Assembly: GCF_014705655.1 (NCBI RefSeq)
Contig: NZ_JACXIY010000002.1
Coordinates: 1 to 64,000, forward strand
Length of the DNA stretch: 64,000 nucleotides
Direction of reading: 5' to 3'
DNA from: Paenibacillus arenilitoris
GTDB taxonomy: Bacteria > Bacillota > Bacilli > Paenibacillales > Paenibacillaceae
The notes beneath the pieces are model-generated. The model did not search any database. It saw only the letters and a program-made list of their open reading frames with translations, and was not told the DNA's origin. Shown here piece by piece: positions 17,213 through 26,564 of this stretch; position 1 is the stretch's first letter, and the number at the start of each line of letters is the position of its first letter. The position numbers and the translations under genes were made by a program.

Positions 17213-18166
17213 ATGGACAAGCGCACGACCTTTTGCAATCCCGTCGCGGAGCGGGCGGCCGATCCATGGGTGTACAAGCATAGCGACGGCTCTTACTACT
17301 TTATGGCCACCCGAGGCGACCGCCTGGTGCTTACGCGATCGTCCACTTTGAGCGGAATTGCCGCAGGGCGTCAAGCAACGATCTGGCGGCCGGAGCCGGG
17401 CGGTTCCTACAGCCATCACTTATGGGCGCCGGAACTCCATTATTTGGGCGGCAAATGGTACGTATACTACACCGCCAACGACGGCGGCGGCGACGAGTCG
17501 CGGCGAATTTGCGTGCTCGAGAATGTCGGGGCCGACCCGATGGAAGGCGAATGGACATGGAAGGGGGCGCTGAAGACGCCCGTTCCGGGACTCGACGGCA
17601 CAGTGATGGAGCTGCGGGATCGGCTGTACTTTCTGTACGCCGGGTACGGCCATTTCCCGGATTACGGCTCGGCGATCTACGCGATGGCCATGAACGATCC
17701 ATGGACGCTGGAAGGGGAGCAGACGCTGCTTACGGCGCCCACCCTTGACTGGGAGAAGCAGGGCGGCATGGCCATTAACGAGGGACCGGTCGTCCTGCGG
17801 CGGAACGGGCGCGTCTTCCTCGTTTATTCGGCAAGCACCACCTGGTCGGAGGATTACGCCCTGGGCATGCTGACGATGGAGGAAGGAGCCGATCCGATGT
17901 CGGCGTCTTCCTGGACGAAATCGATGCGGCCCGTGTTCCGCAAGAGCGTCGAGAACGGCGTCTACGCAACGGGGCACAACAGCTTCACCAAATCGCCGGA
18001 CGACCGGGAGGATTGGATCGTCTATCATGCGCTGCCGGCTCCCGGCGCGGCAACGTCGCTGCGCGCGACGCGCATACAGCCGTTCGGCTGGAAGCCGGAC
18101 GGAACGCCGGACTTCGGCATTCCGCTTGGCGATGCTCAGGCGATCGCCATTCCGTCGGGGGAGTGA
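17213..18166 (+). CDS. Glycoside hydrolase family 43 enzyme (arabinosidase/xylosidase type)
   Basis: A 317-residue five-bladed beta-propeller enzyme without a signal peptide, so probably cytoplasmic. GH43 features are the N-terminal ADPWV Asp (general base), WAPELHYLGGKWYVYYTA, and a Glu in MAINEGPVVL that fits the general acid. These enzymes remove alpha-L-arabinofuranosyl or beta-xylosyl groups from imported oligosaccharides. Start: ATG at 17213 with AGGAG seven bases upstream; the longer frame from 17126 adds residues without homology. A GAAGCGCTTTC dyad (about 17111-17121) lies upstream and recalls a CcpA/LacI-type site. It sits between an AraC regulator and a sugar ABC transporter. Confidence 0.88.
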   Translation: MDKRTTFCNPVAERAADPWVYKHSDGSYYFMATRGDRLVLTRSSTLSGIAAGRQATIWRPEPGGSYSHHLWAPELHYLGGKWYVYYTANDGGGDESRRICVLENVGADPMEGEWTWKGALKTPVPGLDGTVMELRDRLYFLYAGYGHFPDYGSAIYAMAMNDPWTLEGEQTLLTAPTLDWEKQGGMAINEGPVVLRRNGRVFLVYSASTTWSEDYALGMLTMEEGADPMSASSWTKSMRPVFRKSVENGVYATGHNSFTKSPDDREDWIVYHALPAPGAATSLRATRIQPFGWKPDGTPDFGIPLGDAQAIAIPSGE

Positions 18167-18213
18167 GGCGGGCGGTCTTTGACGGGCCGCTTGCGGGCAG
18201 CCTCACGCCTTTG

Positions 18214-18227
18214 TGAAAGCGTTTTCA
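18214..18227 (+). promoter_or_regulatory. Consensus cre site (CcpA catabolite control)
   Basis: TGAAAGCGTTTTCA matches the B. subtilis cre consensus TGWAARCGYTWWCA at every position. It lies 36 bases before the lipoprotein gene start, a position suited to repression of the transporter when preferred sugars are present. Confidence 0.85.
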
Positions 18228-18263
18228 ACAAGTGGCAAAATTTTTCTATTCGGGAGGGTCTAT

Positions 18264-20015
18264 ATGGGAACGATGAAAAAACGGTTTCTAAGCCTGCTGC
18301 TCGTATCGGGCTTGGCGGTATCGACATTGGCGGCATGCACGGGCAATACGAACGACGGGGCCAATAATCCGGCCGCAAACGACGGGAACGCCGGCAACGC
18401 CGGCAATGCGAAGACCGAAGCGGCGAGCTTCGCCGACATCAGCCAGAACATTCGCGGAAATACGGCGCCGACGCAGGAGCAGATGGACGAAGTAAATACG
18501 ACTCTGAACGATACGTACTTGGGCGATTTGTACGAAGAAGTCATTCCGAACGATTACTCCGCTTACCCGTACAAGAAGGACGTGACGCTGGACGTCTGGG
18601 TGCCCGCCGATTCCAACATCCCGGACATGAACAATCAAGCCGTTCAGAAGCAAATCGAGCAATTGACGGGCATCAAGGTGAACTTCATTACGCCGCCGGT
18701 GGGGCAGGAAGCGGACGCCTTCACGCTGATGATCTCGTCGGGCGAGCTGCCCGACATCATCATCGAGCCGAACCGGTACCCCGGAGGCCTCGAAGCGGGC
18801 GTCAACGACGGCGCCTTCCTCGATCTGACCGATTTGATGGAGAAGCACGCCCCCAACTATTCCGAATGGCGGAACTCCAACGAGATGAGAAGAAAAACGA
18901 CGGTGACGGACGACGGGAGGCTGCTTGGCTTCTACGGCATCTCGCCTTATTCGGAATGGATCTGGTTCGGCATGCTGATCAAGCAGGAAGCGCTGGACAA
19001 GACCGGCATGGAGGTTCCGAATACGATCGAGGAATGGCACGCCTTCTTGAAAAAATGCAAGGAAGTCGGCTTCGACGAGCCGCTGAACTACGGATCGAAG
19101 TACGGCCAAATTTTTACGGGCATCATTAACGGGGCTTTCGGCGTATGGGATTGGACCTTCCTCGACAGCAACGGCAAAGTGCAATGGGGTCCGGCTCAGC
19201 CGAAGGCGAAGGAGTATCTGGCAACCCTGCAGCAATGGAACAAGGAAGGCTTGCTCAACCGCGACTGGGCGACGGCCGACTTCAACCAGCGTATGGCCAG
19301 CGCCATCTCTGGCAAAACCGCCGTTATGATGGATTCGCCGGACACGATGTGGAGCTATTGGAAGCAGCAGAACAACATCGACTTCGTCGGCGCGTTGAAC
19401 CCGATTCTAAGCGACGGGGACCAAGCGGCGACGACGTACAAAAACTTTATGAGGACGGGCCGGTCGGCCGCGATCACGACCCAAGCCGAAGACGTGGAGG
19501 CCGCGATGGCGTGGCTGGATTTCAACTACAGCAAAAAAGGCTGGGAGATCGCGAACTACGGCGAGTACGGCAAGGTCCATCTGGTGGATGAGAACGGGAA
19601 GCCGTATTTCCATGAAAACAGCTACATCTACAAGGATCCGGAAGAGCAGCCCGTCGCGACGACGATCGTGAAGTACCGGATGCACTCGTGGCCGAACATC
19701 CGCGACGAGCATAACTCGAACCCGTTGATCGTGGCGAAAGGAAGCTATTCCGGCGAGATCCGCAAGTATTGGACGGAGAACATGGACACGAGCATGGCGA
19801 TGCCGCCGATTACGTTCACGCAGGAGGAAGCGTCGCGGGAAGCGGAGCTCGGGAACCAGCTGTCGACGCTTCGCGGCGAGTACTTCGCCAAGATCATAAT
19901 GGGCGAGCTTCCGGTCGACGCCTACGACAAGTTCCTGAGCGAGGCGCAGAAGATGGGACTGGACGAGTTCCTGAGCATCCATCAAGCGGCGCTCGAACGT
20001 TACAACAAAAGATAA
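18264..20015 (+). CDS. Sugar ABC transporter substrate-binding lipoprotein (LipO type)
   Basis: A 583-residue extracellular solute-binding lipoprotein. The signal peptide ends in a lipobox (STLAAC) and is followed by a low-complexity Asn/Gly/Ala linker, then an extracellular binding domain of the family 1 type (YPYKKDVTLDVWVPADSNIP and following). The large size is typical of Paenibacillus LipO proteins. Start: ATG at 18264 after GGGAGGG with five bases between. It is first in an operon with LplB-type and YtcP-type permeases. The ligand is probably an arabino- or xylo-oligosaccharide, given the GH43 neighbour; this is inference. Confidence 0.9.
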   Translation: MGTMKKRFLSLLLVSGLAVSTLAACTGNTNDGANNPAANDGNAGNAGNAKTEAASFADISQNIRGNTAPTQEQMDEVNTTLNDTYLGDLYEEVIPNDYSAYPYKKDVTLDVWVPADSNIPDMNNQAVQKQIEQLTGIKVNFITPPVGQEADAFTLMISSGELPDIIIEPNRYPGGLEAGVNDGAFLDLTDLMEKHAPNYSEWRNSNEMRRKTTVTDDGRLLGFYGISPYSEWIWFGMLIKQEALDKTGMEVPNTIEEWHAFLKKCKEVGFDEPLNYGSKYGQIFTGIINGAFGVWDWTFLDSNGKVQWGPAQPKAKEYLATLQQWNKEGLLNRDWATADFNQRMASAISGKTAVMMDSPDTMWSYWKQQNNIDFVGALNPILSDGDQAATTYKNFMRTGRSAAITTQAEDVEAAMAWLDFNYSKKGWEIANYGEYGKVHLVDENGKPYFHENSYIYKDPEEQPVATTIVKYRMHSWPNIRDEHNSNPLIVAKGSYSGEIRKYWTENMDTSMAMPPITFTQEEASREAELGNQLSTLRGEYFAKIIMGELPVDAYDKFLSEAQKMGLDEFLSIHQAALERYNKR

Positions 20016-20081
20016 ATCCAACGTCCCGAAGGTCGATGCCCCGAATGTTTGGGGAAGAGCTTGGAATGAGGTGGTTGATGG

Positions 20082-21053
20082 ATGGAAATCGTTCGCGATA
20101 ACAAGGAGACGGGCAGCCGATTGGCTGTCCCCCCTCCTCCCAAGAAACGACTGATCATCAAAAAAGACTTCAAAAAAAACTGGTTTGCCTATATGCTGGC
20201 CGTTCCGGTCATTGCGTGGTTCATTATTTTCTGTTACGGACCGATGTGGGGCGTGATGATCGCCTTCAAGGACTTCAAACCGCTGCTCGGGTTCGCCGAA
20301 AGCGATTGGGTGGGGCTGAAGCATTTCATCGATTTTTTCGAGGGGCCTTACTTCTGGCGCGTCGTCAAAAATACGCTGCTCCTTAACGTATGGGGCATCG
20401 CGTTCGGGTTTACGGCACCGATCATCCTCGCGTTGATCCTGAATGAAATCCGTGCCGGAATATTCAAAAAAACGGTGCAAACCATTACCTATATGCCGCA
20501 TTTTATTTCCTTGGTCGTCGTGTGCGGCATGATCCATATTTTCACGGCCGATGAAGGCGTCATTACGCAGCTCTTGCAGCTCTTTACGGGCAAGGACTAT
20601 ACGTCGCTGCTCGGCTACTCTTCCTTCTTCAGGCCGATCTATACATTCTCGGGCATCTGGCAGAGCATCGGATGGGAGAGCATTATTTACTTGGCGGCCA
20701 TGAGCTCGATCGATCCGTCCTTATACGAAGCGGCCGAGATGGACGGTATCGGGCGAATCAAGAAGATGTGGCATATTACGCTGCCCCAGATCAGTCCCGT
20801 CATCGTCATCCTGTTCATCTTCGCGATCGGCGGCTTAATGGCGTCGGGCTACGAGAAAATCATTCTTCTCTACAACCCGCTGACGTACGACACGGCGGAT
20901 GTCATCGCCTCTTATGTCTACCGGCGCGGCTTAAGGGAAGCGAGCCTCAGCTACTCCACCGCGGTCGGCTTAATCAGCGCAATCGTGAATTTCGCGCTGC
21001 TCTGGGCGGCGAACCGGGTGGCGAGACGCCACTCCGAAACCAGCTTATGGTAG
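20082..21053 (+). CDS. Sugar ABC transporter permease, LplB type
   Basis: A 323-residue membrane permease with six hydrophobic segments and the EAA loop (LYEAAEMDGIGRIKKMWHITLP) that contacts the ATPase. It pairs with the next permease. No ATPase gene is present in the operon; transporters of this family use a shared MsmX-type ATPase encoded elsewhere (established for Bacillus). The charged N-terminal 35 residues before the first helix are normal for the LplB group. Confidence 0.92.
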   Translation: MEIVRDNKETGSRLAVPPPPKKRLIIKKDFKKNWFAYMLAVPVIAWFIIFCYGPMWGVMIAFKDFKPLLGFAESDWVGLKHFIDFFEGPYFWRVVKNTLLLNVWGIAFGFTAPIILALILNEIRAGIFKKTVQTITYMPHFISLVVVCGMIHIFTADEGVITQLLQLFTGKDYTSLLGYSSFFRPIYTFSGIWQSIGWESIIYLAAMSSIDPSLYEAAEMDGIGRIKKMWHITLPQISPVIVILFIFAIGGLMASGYEKIILLYNPLTYDTADVIASYVYRRGLREASLSYSTAVGLISAIVNFALLWAANRVARRHSETSLW

Positions 21054-21070
21054 GAAAGGAGCGGATGATC

Positions 21071-21973
21071 ATGAAGAAACATTATTCCATAGGCAATCGG
21101 GCGTTCGACACGGTCCTTTATTTGCTGCTCATTATGCTGACGCTATGCTGCCTGTATCCGATCGTGCATATTGTGTTCGCGTCGTTCAGCGATCCTGTCC
21201 GGCTCGTTGCCCACAAAGGCCTATTGCTAGGGCCTCTCGGCTTCACGCTCGACGGCTACAAGCTGATCTTCAAGGACAACAGCCTGCTGGTCGGTTACGG
21301 CAACACGATCCTATACGTAGGGCTCGGCACGCTGGTCAACATGGTCATGACGATTATGGGCGCGTTCGTGCTGTCGAGGCGGGATTTATATTTCAAAAGC
21401 CATATTATGATCGTCATTACGATTACGATGTTTTTCGGAGGCGGCTTGATTCCCTGGTTTTTGCTCATGAAGGACATCGGCCTCTACAATAATTTATGGT
21501 CCATGATCCTGCCCACGGCTTTGAATACGTGGAACATGATCATTATGCGGACCGGGTTTCAGGCGATTCCGGCGGAACTGGAGGAAGCGGCTACGATCGA
21601 CGGCGCGAGTCAGGCCAAAATATTGACGAACGTCATCCTGCCGCTGTCGAAGGCGACGCTGGCCGTTATTTTCCTGTACTACTTGGTCGGCAATTGGAAT
21701 TCCTGGTTCAACGCGATGGTGCTGCTCAAGGACCGGGACCTGTTCCCGCTTCAGCTGCTGCTCAAGGAGATACTGGTTGCCAACGACGCCACCGCGACGA
21801 CGATCGGCAGCGCCGGCGGCGTCGTCATCAACAGCGCGGAGAGCTCGACCGCCTTCCGGGAGCTGGTTAAATATTGCGCCATCGTCTTCTCGACGGTGCC
21901 GATCCTGATGGTGTACCCTTTTCTGCAAAAGTATTTCGTAAAGGGCGTGTACGTCGGTTCGATCAAGGGCTGA
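21071..21973 (+). CDS. Carbohydrate ABC transporter permease, YtcP type
   Basis: A 300-residue membrane permease with six hydrophobic segments and an EAA loop (ELEEAATIDGASQAKILTNVILP). The C terminus FLQKYFVKGVYVGSIKG is the family signature. Start: ATG at 21071, nine bases after AGGAG; ATG at 21065 is too close to that site. It is the last gene of the transporter operon and is followed by hairpins. Confidence 0.9.
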   Translation: MKKHYSIGNRAFDTVLYLLLIMLTLCCLYPIVHIVFASFSDPVRLVAHKGLLLGPLGFTLDGYKLIFKDNSLLVGYGNTILYVGLGTLVNMVMTIMGAFVLSRRDLYFKSHIMIVITITMFFGGGLIPWFLLMKDIGLYNNLWSMILPTALNTWNMIIMRTGFQAIPAELEEAATIDGASQAKILTNVILPLSKATLAVIFLYYLVGNWNSWFNAMVLLKDRDLFPLQLLLKEILVANDATATTIGSAGGVVINSAESSTAFRELVKYCAIVFSTVPILMVYPFLQKYFVKGVYVGSIKG

Positions 21974-22052
21974 GCCCCGACGGCCGTCGTGCACCTTAAC
22001 ACCGCGCGCCGGGAGCTGCGCGCGGTGCGAAGAGAGGCATACACGTCAATGA

Positions 22053-22083
22053 AAACACGCCGATTCGGCGTGGTTTTTCTTTT
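22053..22083 (+). terminator. Intrinsic terminator of the transporter operon
   Basis: CACGCCG-ATT-CGGCGTG is followed by GTTTTTCTTTT. A second GC-rich hairpin without a T tract (22001-22026, ACCGCGCGC/GCGCGCGGT) lies just upstream. Confidence 0.85.
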
Positions 22084-22120
22084 GCGCGGAAAATTTCGTT
22101 CCGGCACCACCGTTGCGCAA

Positions 22121-22162
22121 ATATGTCGATTCGATATATAATGAATATGTCGAATCGACATA
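22121..22162. promoter_or_regulatory. Two PadR-type operators overlapping the padR promoter
   Basis: Two 17-bp dyads occur: TATGTCGATTCGATATA (22122-22138, one mismatch) and TATGTCGAATCGACATA (22146-22162, perfect). They are 24 bp apart and sit 30 to 70 bases before the padR start, over TATAAT-like sequences. ATGT-N-ACAT dyads are typical of PadR family operators, so autorepression is likely. Confidence 0.8.
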
Positions 22163-22191
22163 TAACGAATTACGGAATCGAGGTTTGGAAC

Positions 22192-22743
22192 GTGTACGAA
22201 TTGTTTGTGTTAGGCGAGCTGATGACTGGGGAGAAGCATGGCTACATGCTGCAGGAAGTGCTGAAGAAAGCGGTCGGGCTCGGAAGAAAGATCAGCTCGG
22301 GAACGTTATACCCGCTTCTGTCCCGCATGACGGAGAACGGATGGATCACACTGCGGGAGGAGGAGGAAACGAAGGGAGGACGCACGAAAAAAATATACGG
22401 TATCACCGCCTCGGGACAAGATCGCTTCCGTCAATTGATGGCGGAGCCTTTCGATGCGCCGGATGCCGAGGCGCAAAATACGCTGCGCTTGAAGATGGTT
22501 TATTTTCAGTACGTGGACAGAGAGGCGCGGCTGGCCTGCCTGAAGCAATATTTGCGGCTGCTGGAGCAGAACCTTAAGCATGTCTCGCAATTCGAGGCCG
22601 ATCTGATCGCGTACAAGCCCGAGCCTGAGAAGCAGCGCGTCCAGCTGCTGCGCGTGTTCGATCACCGCAAACGGCTTGGGGAGGTCGAGGCTCGGTGGAT
22701 CAAGGACGAAATCGAGCGGATCAAGGAACGGCAAGAGGAATAA
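22192..22743 (+). CDS. PadR-family transcriptional repressor
   Basis: A 183-residue regulator. Residues 1-85 form a PadR winged helix (VLGELMTGEKHGYMLQEVLKK, ISSGTLYPLLSRMTENGWI, then GGRTKKIYGITASGQ). The C-terminal Vir-like helices (about 100-180) form the dimer arm, as in long PadR proteins. Start: GTG at 22192, about seven bases after GAGGT; the ATG at 22123 lies inside the operators and was rejected. It is followed after 19 bases by an MFS exporter that it probably controls. Confidence 0.88.
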   Translation: MYELFVLGELMTGEKHGYMLQEVLKKAVGLGRKISSGTLYPLLSRMTENGWITLREEEETKGGRTKKIYGITASGQDRFRQLMAEPFDAPDAEAQNTLRLKMVYFQYVDREARLACLKQYLRLLEQNLKHVSQFEADLIAYKPEPEKQRVQLLRVFDHRKRLGEVEARWIKDEIERIKERQEE

Positions 22744-22762
22744 GCCGCAAGGAGGAATCGCG

Positions 22763-23914
22763 ATGGAACGTTTATGGTCAAAATCCTTTATTCAAATGAC
22801 GCTGGGCATGCTTGTGTTATTTACGGGATTTTATTTGCTATTGCCGACGCTGCCGCTGTTTATCGCAGACATGGGCGGCACGGAGTCGCAGGTCGGGCTT
22901 GCCGCGGGGGCGTTTACGCTGACCGCGGTCGTCCTGCGGCCGTTCGTGGGCGGACTGCTTGACCGTTACGGCAGACGGCCGTTCATGATCGGAGGGCTTC
23001 TGCTCTTTATCCTGTCTATGGGGCTGTACAATTGGGTAAGCACGGTCGCCGTGCTGCTTGCCTTGCGCGTGCTGCACGGCGTCGGATGGGCTTTGTCGAC
23101 GACGGCCGTCAGTACGGCGGTCACGGACATCGTTCCGGTGTCGCGCCGAGGCGAGGGGATGGGCTGGTTCGGCATGGCGATGACGGTCGCCATGGCGATC
23201 GGGCCGACGCTGGGCATATGGGTGCTGGGCGACGGGGCGTTTCACGGCTTGTTCTGGCTCGCGACGGGATTATCGATCGCCGCTTTGCTGCTCGTATTCA
23301 CGACCTCGCTGCCCACGCAGCCCAAATCGTCCTCGGGGAAAATCGTGCTGTTCGAGAAATCCGTGCTGCCGCTGGCGGTCTCGCTCTTCTTCTTATCCGT
23401 CGCTTATGGCGGAATTACGACGTTCGTGCCGTTGTTCGGGAATTCGATCGGGGTAAATCCCGGTACGTTCTTCCTCGTCTATGCGCTCGCGCTGACGCTG
23501 GCAAGGCCGATTGCGGGCAAGCTGTCCGATAGGTTCGGCGAGGCGAGCATCATCCTGCCGGGACTTGTCGTTACCGTCATTTCGCTTGTCGTTCTGGGCT
23601 TCTCGGAAGGGCTGGCCGGCGTGGCCGCCGCCGCCGCGCTGTACGGGATCGGGTTCGGATCCGCCCAGCCGGCTCTGCAAGCGGCAAATCTGAGGCTCGC
23701 ACCTCACGACAAGAGGGGAGTGGCAAGCGCTTCTTTCATGACCGCGTTCGACCTCGGCATCGGGCTCGGCTCGATCCTGCTCGGCTGGGTTTCCCAATAT
23801 GCCGGTTACGAGACGCTGTTCATCGTCTGCGCGGGATCCGTACTCGTATCCGCCATGGTCTTCCTAACCTTGGTCGGCCGGCGCTTGGCGGAGAAACGGG
23901 TGGCCGCGGGTTAA
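22763..23914 (+). CDS. MFS exporter co-transcribed with padR
   Basis: A 383-residue protein with twelve predicted hydrophobic segments and the MFS loop motif GGLLDRYGRRPFMIGG between helices 2 and 3. The layout resembles YfkF/YwoG-type drug exporters. AAGGAGG lies eight bases before the ATG. The padR gene immediately upstream suggests an inducible resistance or metabolite export role. The substrate is unknown. A GC-rich hairpin follows the stop. Confidence 0.87.
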   Translation: MERLWSKSFIQMTLGMLVLFTGFYLLLPTLPLFIADMGGTESQVGLAAGAFTLTAVVLRPFVGGLLDRYGRRPFMIGGLLLFILSMGLYNWVSTVAVLLALRVLHGVGWALSTTAVSTAVTDIVPVSRRGEGMGWFGMAMTVAMAIGPTLGIWVLGDGAFHGLFWLATGLSIAALLLVFTTSLPTQPKSSSGKIVLFEKSVLPLAVSLFFLSVAYGGITTFVPLFGNSIGVNPGTFFLVYALALTLARPIAGKLSDRFGEASIILPGLVVTVISLVVLGFSEGLAGVAAAAALYGIGFGSAQPALQAANLRLAPHDKRGVASASFMTAFDLGIGLGSILLGWVSQYAGYETLFIVCAGSVLVSAMVFLTLVGRRLAEKRVAAG

Positions 23915-23923
23915 CGTTATCCG

Positions 23924-23945
23924 GGCGGCACCCGGCGGTGCCGCC
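23924..23945 (+). terminator. GC-rich hairpin after the MFS gene
   Basis: GGCGGCACC-CGGC-GGTGCCGCC is a perfect 9-bp stem, but only TCTAT follows, so it may be a weak terminator. Confidence 0.45.
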
Positions 23946-24026
23946 TCTATGAAGCCCGTAACCGGCGCAAAACAAAAATCGACTGGACGGCCAAGTCTAT
24001 CGTTTGATAAAATATAATAGAACATA

Positions 24027-24126
24027 GTTTTATATTATAAAACATTGAAACGAATGGACAGACGCGAGCGTTCCAGTTATGCCGAATCGCGCATTTAAGT
24101 CAGAACGAGGTTTTATAATGTAAAAC
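24027..24126. promoter_or_regulatory. Pair of 17-bp operators in front of the Weimberg-type operon
   Basis: GTTTTATATTATAAAAC (24027-24043) is a perfect 17-bp palindrome and GTTTTATAATGTAAAAC (24110-24126) is a one-mismatch copy. They are 83 bp apart, about eight helical turns, and the second lies just before the Shine-Dalgarno sequence. A TATAAT hexamer at 24013-24018 sits just upstream of the first copy. No regulator gene adjoins, so the repressor must be encoded elsewhere. DNA looping is possible given the spacing. Confidence 0.75.
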
Positions 24127-24149
24127 GATTCTTGAGGAGGTTGGCCATT

Positions 24150-25061
24150 ATGCGTATTTTTCGTTACAAGGAAGACTCGCGCCTCTATTTGGGAGCGATT
24201 ACAGAAAGCGGGGAGGCGTACCGGCTCGACGCGCCGGACTTGATGACGCTCGTGCATGCGGCCCGCGCGGCGGGACTATCGACCGCGGCGTACGTGACGG
24301 CCCTGGCGGGCGGCCTCGCGCCGATCGAAGCTCCGGCGGAAGCGCTGAACCTGGCGACGCCGCTGGATGCGCCGGAAGTATGGGCGGCCGGCGTGACGTA
24401 TCAGCGCAGCCGCGAGGCGCGCAATTACGAGGCGACGGAAGGGCGGCTGGACGCCGATACGTTTTACGACAAAGTATACGAAGCCGAGCGGCCGGAGCTG
24501 TTCATGAAATCGACCGCCGCGCGCACCGTCGGACCGGGCGAGCCGGTCTGCCTGCGGAGCGATTCCTCGTGGCAGGTTCCCGAGGCGGAGCTCGGACTCG
24601 TCCTGGACCGAGCCGGCGCCATCGTCGGCTATACGGCCGGCAACGATATGAGCTGCCGCGACATCGAAGGCGAGAACCCGCTCTATTTGCCGCAAGCGAA
24701 AATTTGGAAGCGTTCCTGTTCGATCGGCCCTTACGTTCGGCTTGCGGAGACGGTGGACGATCCGTACGCGCTTGCGATCGCCTGCCGCATTTACCGGGAC
24801 GGAGTCAAGGTCGTCGACGAGACGGCAAATACCGGCCAGCTGAAGCGCAAGCTGGAAGAGCTGGTCGCCTTCCTGAAGCGGGACAACGAGCTGTTCGACG
24901 GCACGGTGCTGCTGACGGGCACCTGTCTCGTTCCGCCGAACCAGTTCACGCTCGCTTCCGGCGACCGGATCGAGATCGAAATCGAAGGCATCGGCACGCT
25001 GACGAATACGGCAATCGGCACGCATGAGCTGGAGTCGGCTCAGGCTCCGCTTCGCGTCTAA
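24150..25061 (+). CDS. Fumarylacetoacetate-hydrolase-family 2-keto-3-deoxy-pentonate dehydratase
   Basis: A 303-residue protein of the FAH superfamily. The N-terminal half contains [14 protein letters not shown] and the C-terminal catalytic fold has the metal-binding acidic residues ([11 protein letters not shown]) and [24 protein letters not shown]. It resembles the KdaD group, which converts 2-keto-3-deoxy-D-arabinonate or -xylonate to 2-oxoglutarate semialdehyde. Start: ATG at 24150, nine bases after GAGGAGG. It is the first gene of an operon with an aldehyde dehydrogenase and a YjhG-type dehydratase, which supports this step of the Weimberg pathway. Other FAH reactions cannot be excluded from sequence alone. 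Confidence 0.82.
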   Translation: MRIFRYKEDSRLYLGAITESGEAYRLDAPDLMTLVHAARAAGLSTAAYVTALAGGLAPIEAPAEALNLATPLDAPEVWAAGVTYQRSREARNYEATEGRLDADTFYDKVYEAERPELFMKSTAARTVGPGEPVCLRSDSSWQVPEAELGLVLDRAGAIVGYTAGNDMSCRDIEGENPLYLPQAKIWKRSCSIGPYVRLAETVDDPYALAIACRIYRDGVKVVDETANTGQLKRKLEELVAFLKRDNELFDGTVLLTGTCLVPPNQFTLASGDRIEIEIEGIGTLTNTAIGTHELESAQAPLRV

Positions 25062-25074
25062 GGAGGAGACAACG

Positions 25075-26547
25075 ATGGCAAACGCAACGAACACGGAAAC
25101 GATAACGGTTCATAACTATATCGGCGGGCAGTGGAAGGAGCCGGCGACGGGCCGATGGGTGACCTGCGTCAACCCGGCCCGCGCGAGCGAGGCGGTCGCG
25201 CAGGCGCCGGCCTCGGATCGCGCCGATCTGGACGGGGCGGTCGCGTCCGCCGAAGCGGCGCGGCCCAGCTGGCGCAAGCTGACGGGCGCCCAGCGCGGCG
25301 CGCTGCTGTTCAAGGCGGCGGATCTGCTCGAGAGCCGCATGGAGGAGATCGGACGGGCGATGACCCGCGAGATGGGCAAGACGCTTGGCGAGGCGAAGGG
25401 CGAGACGGCCCGCGGCGCGGCCATTCTTCGCTATTACGCGGGTGAAGGGATGCGGCCGGTCGGCGACGTGATCCCGTCGACGGACGCGGACGCGCTTATG
25501 TTCACGACGCGCGCGCCGCTCGGCGTCGTCGGCGTCATTACGCCGTGGAATTTTCCGGTCGCCATTCCGATCTGGAAGATGGCTCCGGCCCTGATCTACG
25601 GCAACGCGGTCGTCTGGAAGCCGGCGCTCGAGACGTCCGTCACCGCGTCGCTTATCATGGCGTGCTTCCATGACGCCGGCTTTCCGTCAGGCGCGGTGAA
25701 CATGGTCATCGGCGACGGCGCCGTCATCGGGCAGGCTATCGCCGAGCATCCAGGCATTCACGGCGTCACGTTCACGGGCTCGGGCGCCGTCGGCAAGCGC
25801 GTCGGACAGACCGCTCTGGCGCGCGGGGCGAAGTACCAGCTGGAGATGGGCGGGAAAAATCCGATCGTGATCGCCGCGGACGCCGATCTGGACCTGGCGG
25901 TCGACGCAACGATCAGCGGAGGGCTGCGCTCGACCGGCCAGAAATGCACGGCGACGAGCCGGGTCATCGTCGTTCGCGACGTCTACGAGCCGTTCCGGGC
26001 GAAGCTGCTGGAGAAGGTGAAGGCGCTGCGGGTCGGCGACGGCTTGAACGCCGACACTTGGCTCGGCCCGTGCGCCAGCCGGAAGCAGTACGAAACTGTG
26101 CTGCGGTACGTCGACAAGGGCAAGGAAGAAGGCGCCGAGCTGCTCGTCGGGGGCGGACGGCCGGAAGATCCGGCGCTCGCGGACGGCTATTTCGTCACGC
26201 CGGCCGTGTTCGATAAAGTGACGCCGTCGATGATGATCGCGCGGGAGGAAATATTCGGGCCGGTGCTGGCGCTGATCGAGGCGCGCGACCTGGAGGAAGC
26301 GATCGCGCTCGCGAACGACACGGAATTCGGGCTCAGCGCCTCGCTGTATACGCGCGACATCGCAAGCGCGCTGAAGTTCATGCAGGAGTCGGAGGCGGGG
26401 CTCGTCCGCGTCAACGCCGAGACGGCGGGCGTGGAGCTGCAGGCGCCGTTCGGCGGCATGAAAAGCTCCAGCTCCCATTCGAGGGAGCAGGGACAGGCGG
26501 CGATCGAGTTCTACACGTCGGTGAAAACGGTGTTCATCAAGCCTTGA
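25075..26547 (+). CDS. 2-oxoglutarate semialdehyde dehydrogenase (aldehyde dehydrogenase family)
   Basis: A 490-residue NAD(P)-dependent aldehyde dehydrogenase. The catalytic Cys291 ([12 protein letters not shown]) and Glu257 (QLEMGGKNP) are present, as are [17 protein letters not shown] and the [11 protein letters not shown] cofactor loop. It closely resembles dehydrogenases that oxidise 2-oxoglutarate semialdehyde to 2-oxoglutarate. The ATG follows AAGGAGGAGA; the first 17 codons of the open frame lie before it and overlap the upstream gene. In the operon it would act on the product of the FAH-family dehydratase. It could equally use semialdehyde produced from galactarate. Confidence 0.85.
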   Translation: MANATNTETITVHNYIGGQWKEPATGRWVTCVNPARASEAVAQAPASDRADLDGAVASAEAARPSWRKLTGAQRGALLFKAADLLESRMEEIGRAMTREMGKTLGEAKGETARGAAILRYYAGEGMRPVGDVIPSTDADALMFTTRAPLGVVGVITPWNFPVAIPIWKMAPALIYGNAVVWKPALETSVTASLIMACFHDAGFPSGAVNMVIGDGAVIGQAIAEHPGIHGVTFTGSGAVGKRVGQTALARGAKYQLEMGGKNPIVIAADADLDLAVDATISGGLRSTGQKCTATSRVIVVRDVYEPFRAKLLEKVKALRVGDGLNADTWLGPCASRKQYETVLRYVDKGKEEGAELLVGGGRPEDPALADGYFVTPAVFDKVTPSMMIAREEIFGPVLALIEARDLEEAIALANDTEFGLSASLYTRDIASALKFMQESEAGLVRVNAETAGVELQAPFGGMKSSSSHSREQGQAAIEFYTSVKTVFIKP

Positions 26548-26564
26548 CCGGAGGGGAATGCGCA

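Noticed and set aside
24030..25094. Antisense frames over the Weimberg operon and other GC-rich genes
   Set aside because: Long frames on the opposite strand follow from high GC third positions; they lack ribosome binding sites and family motifs.
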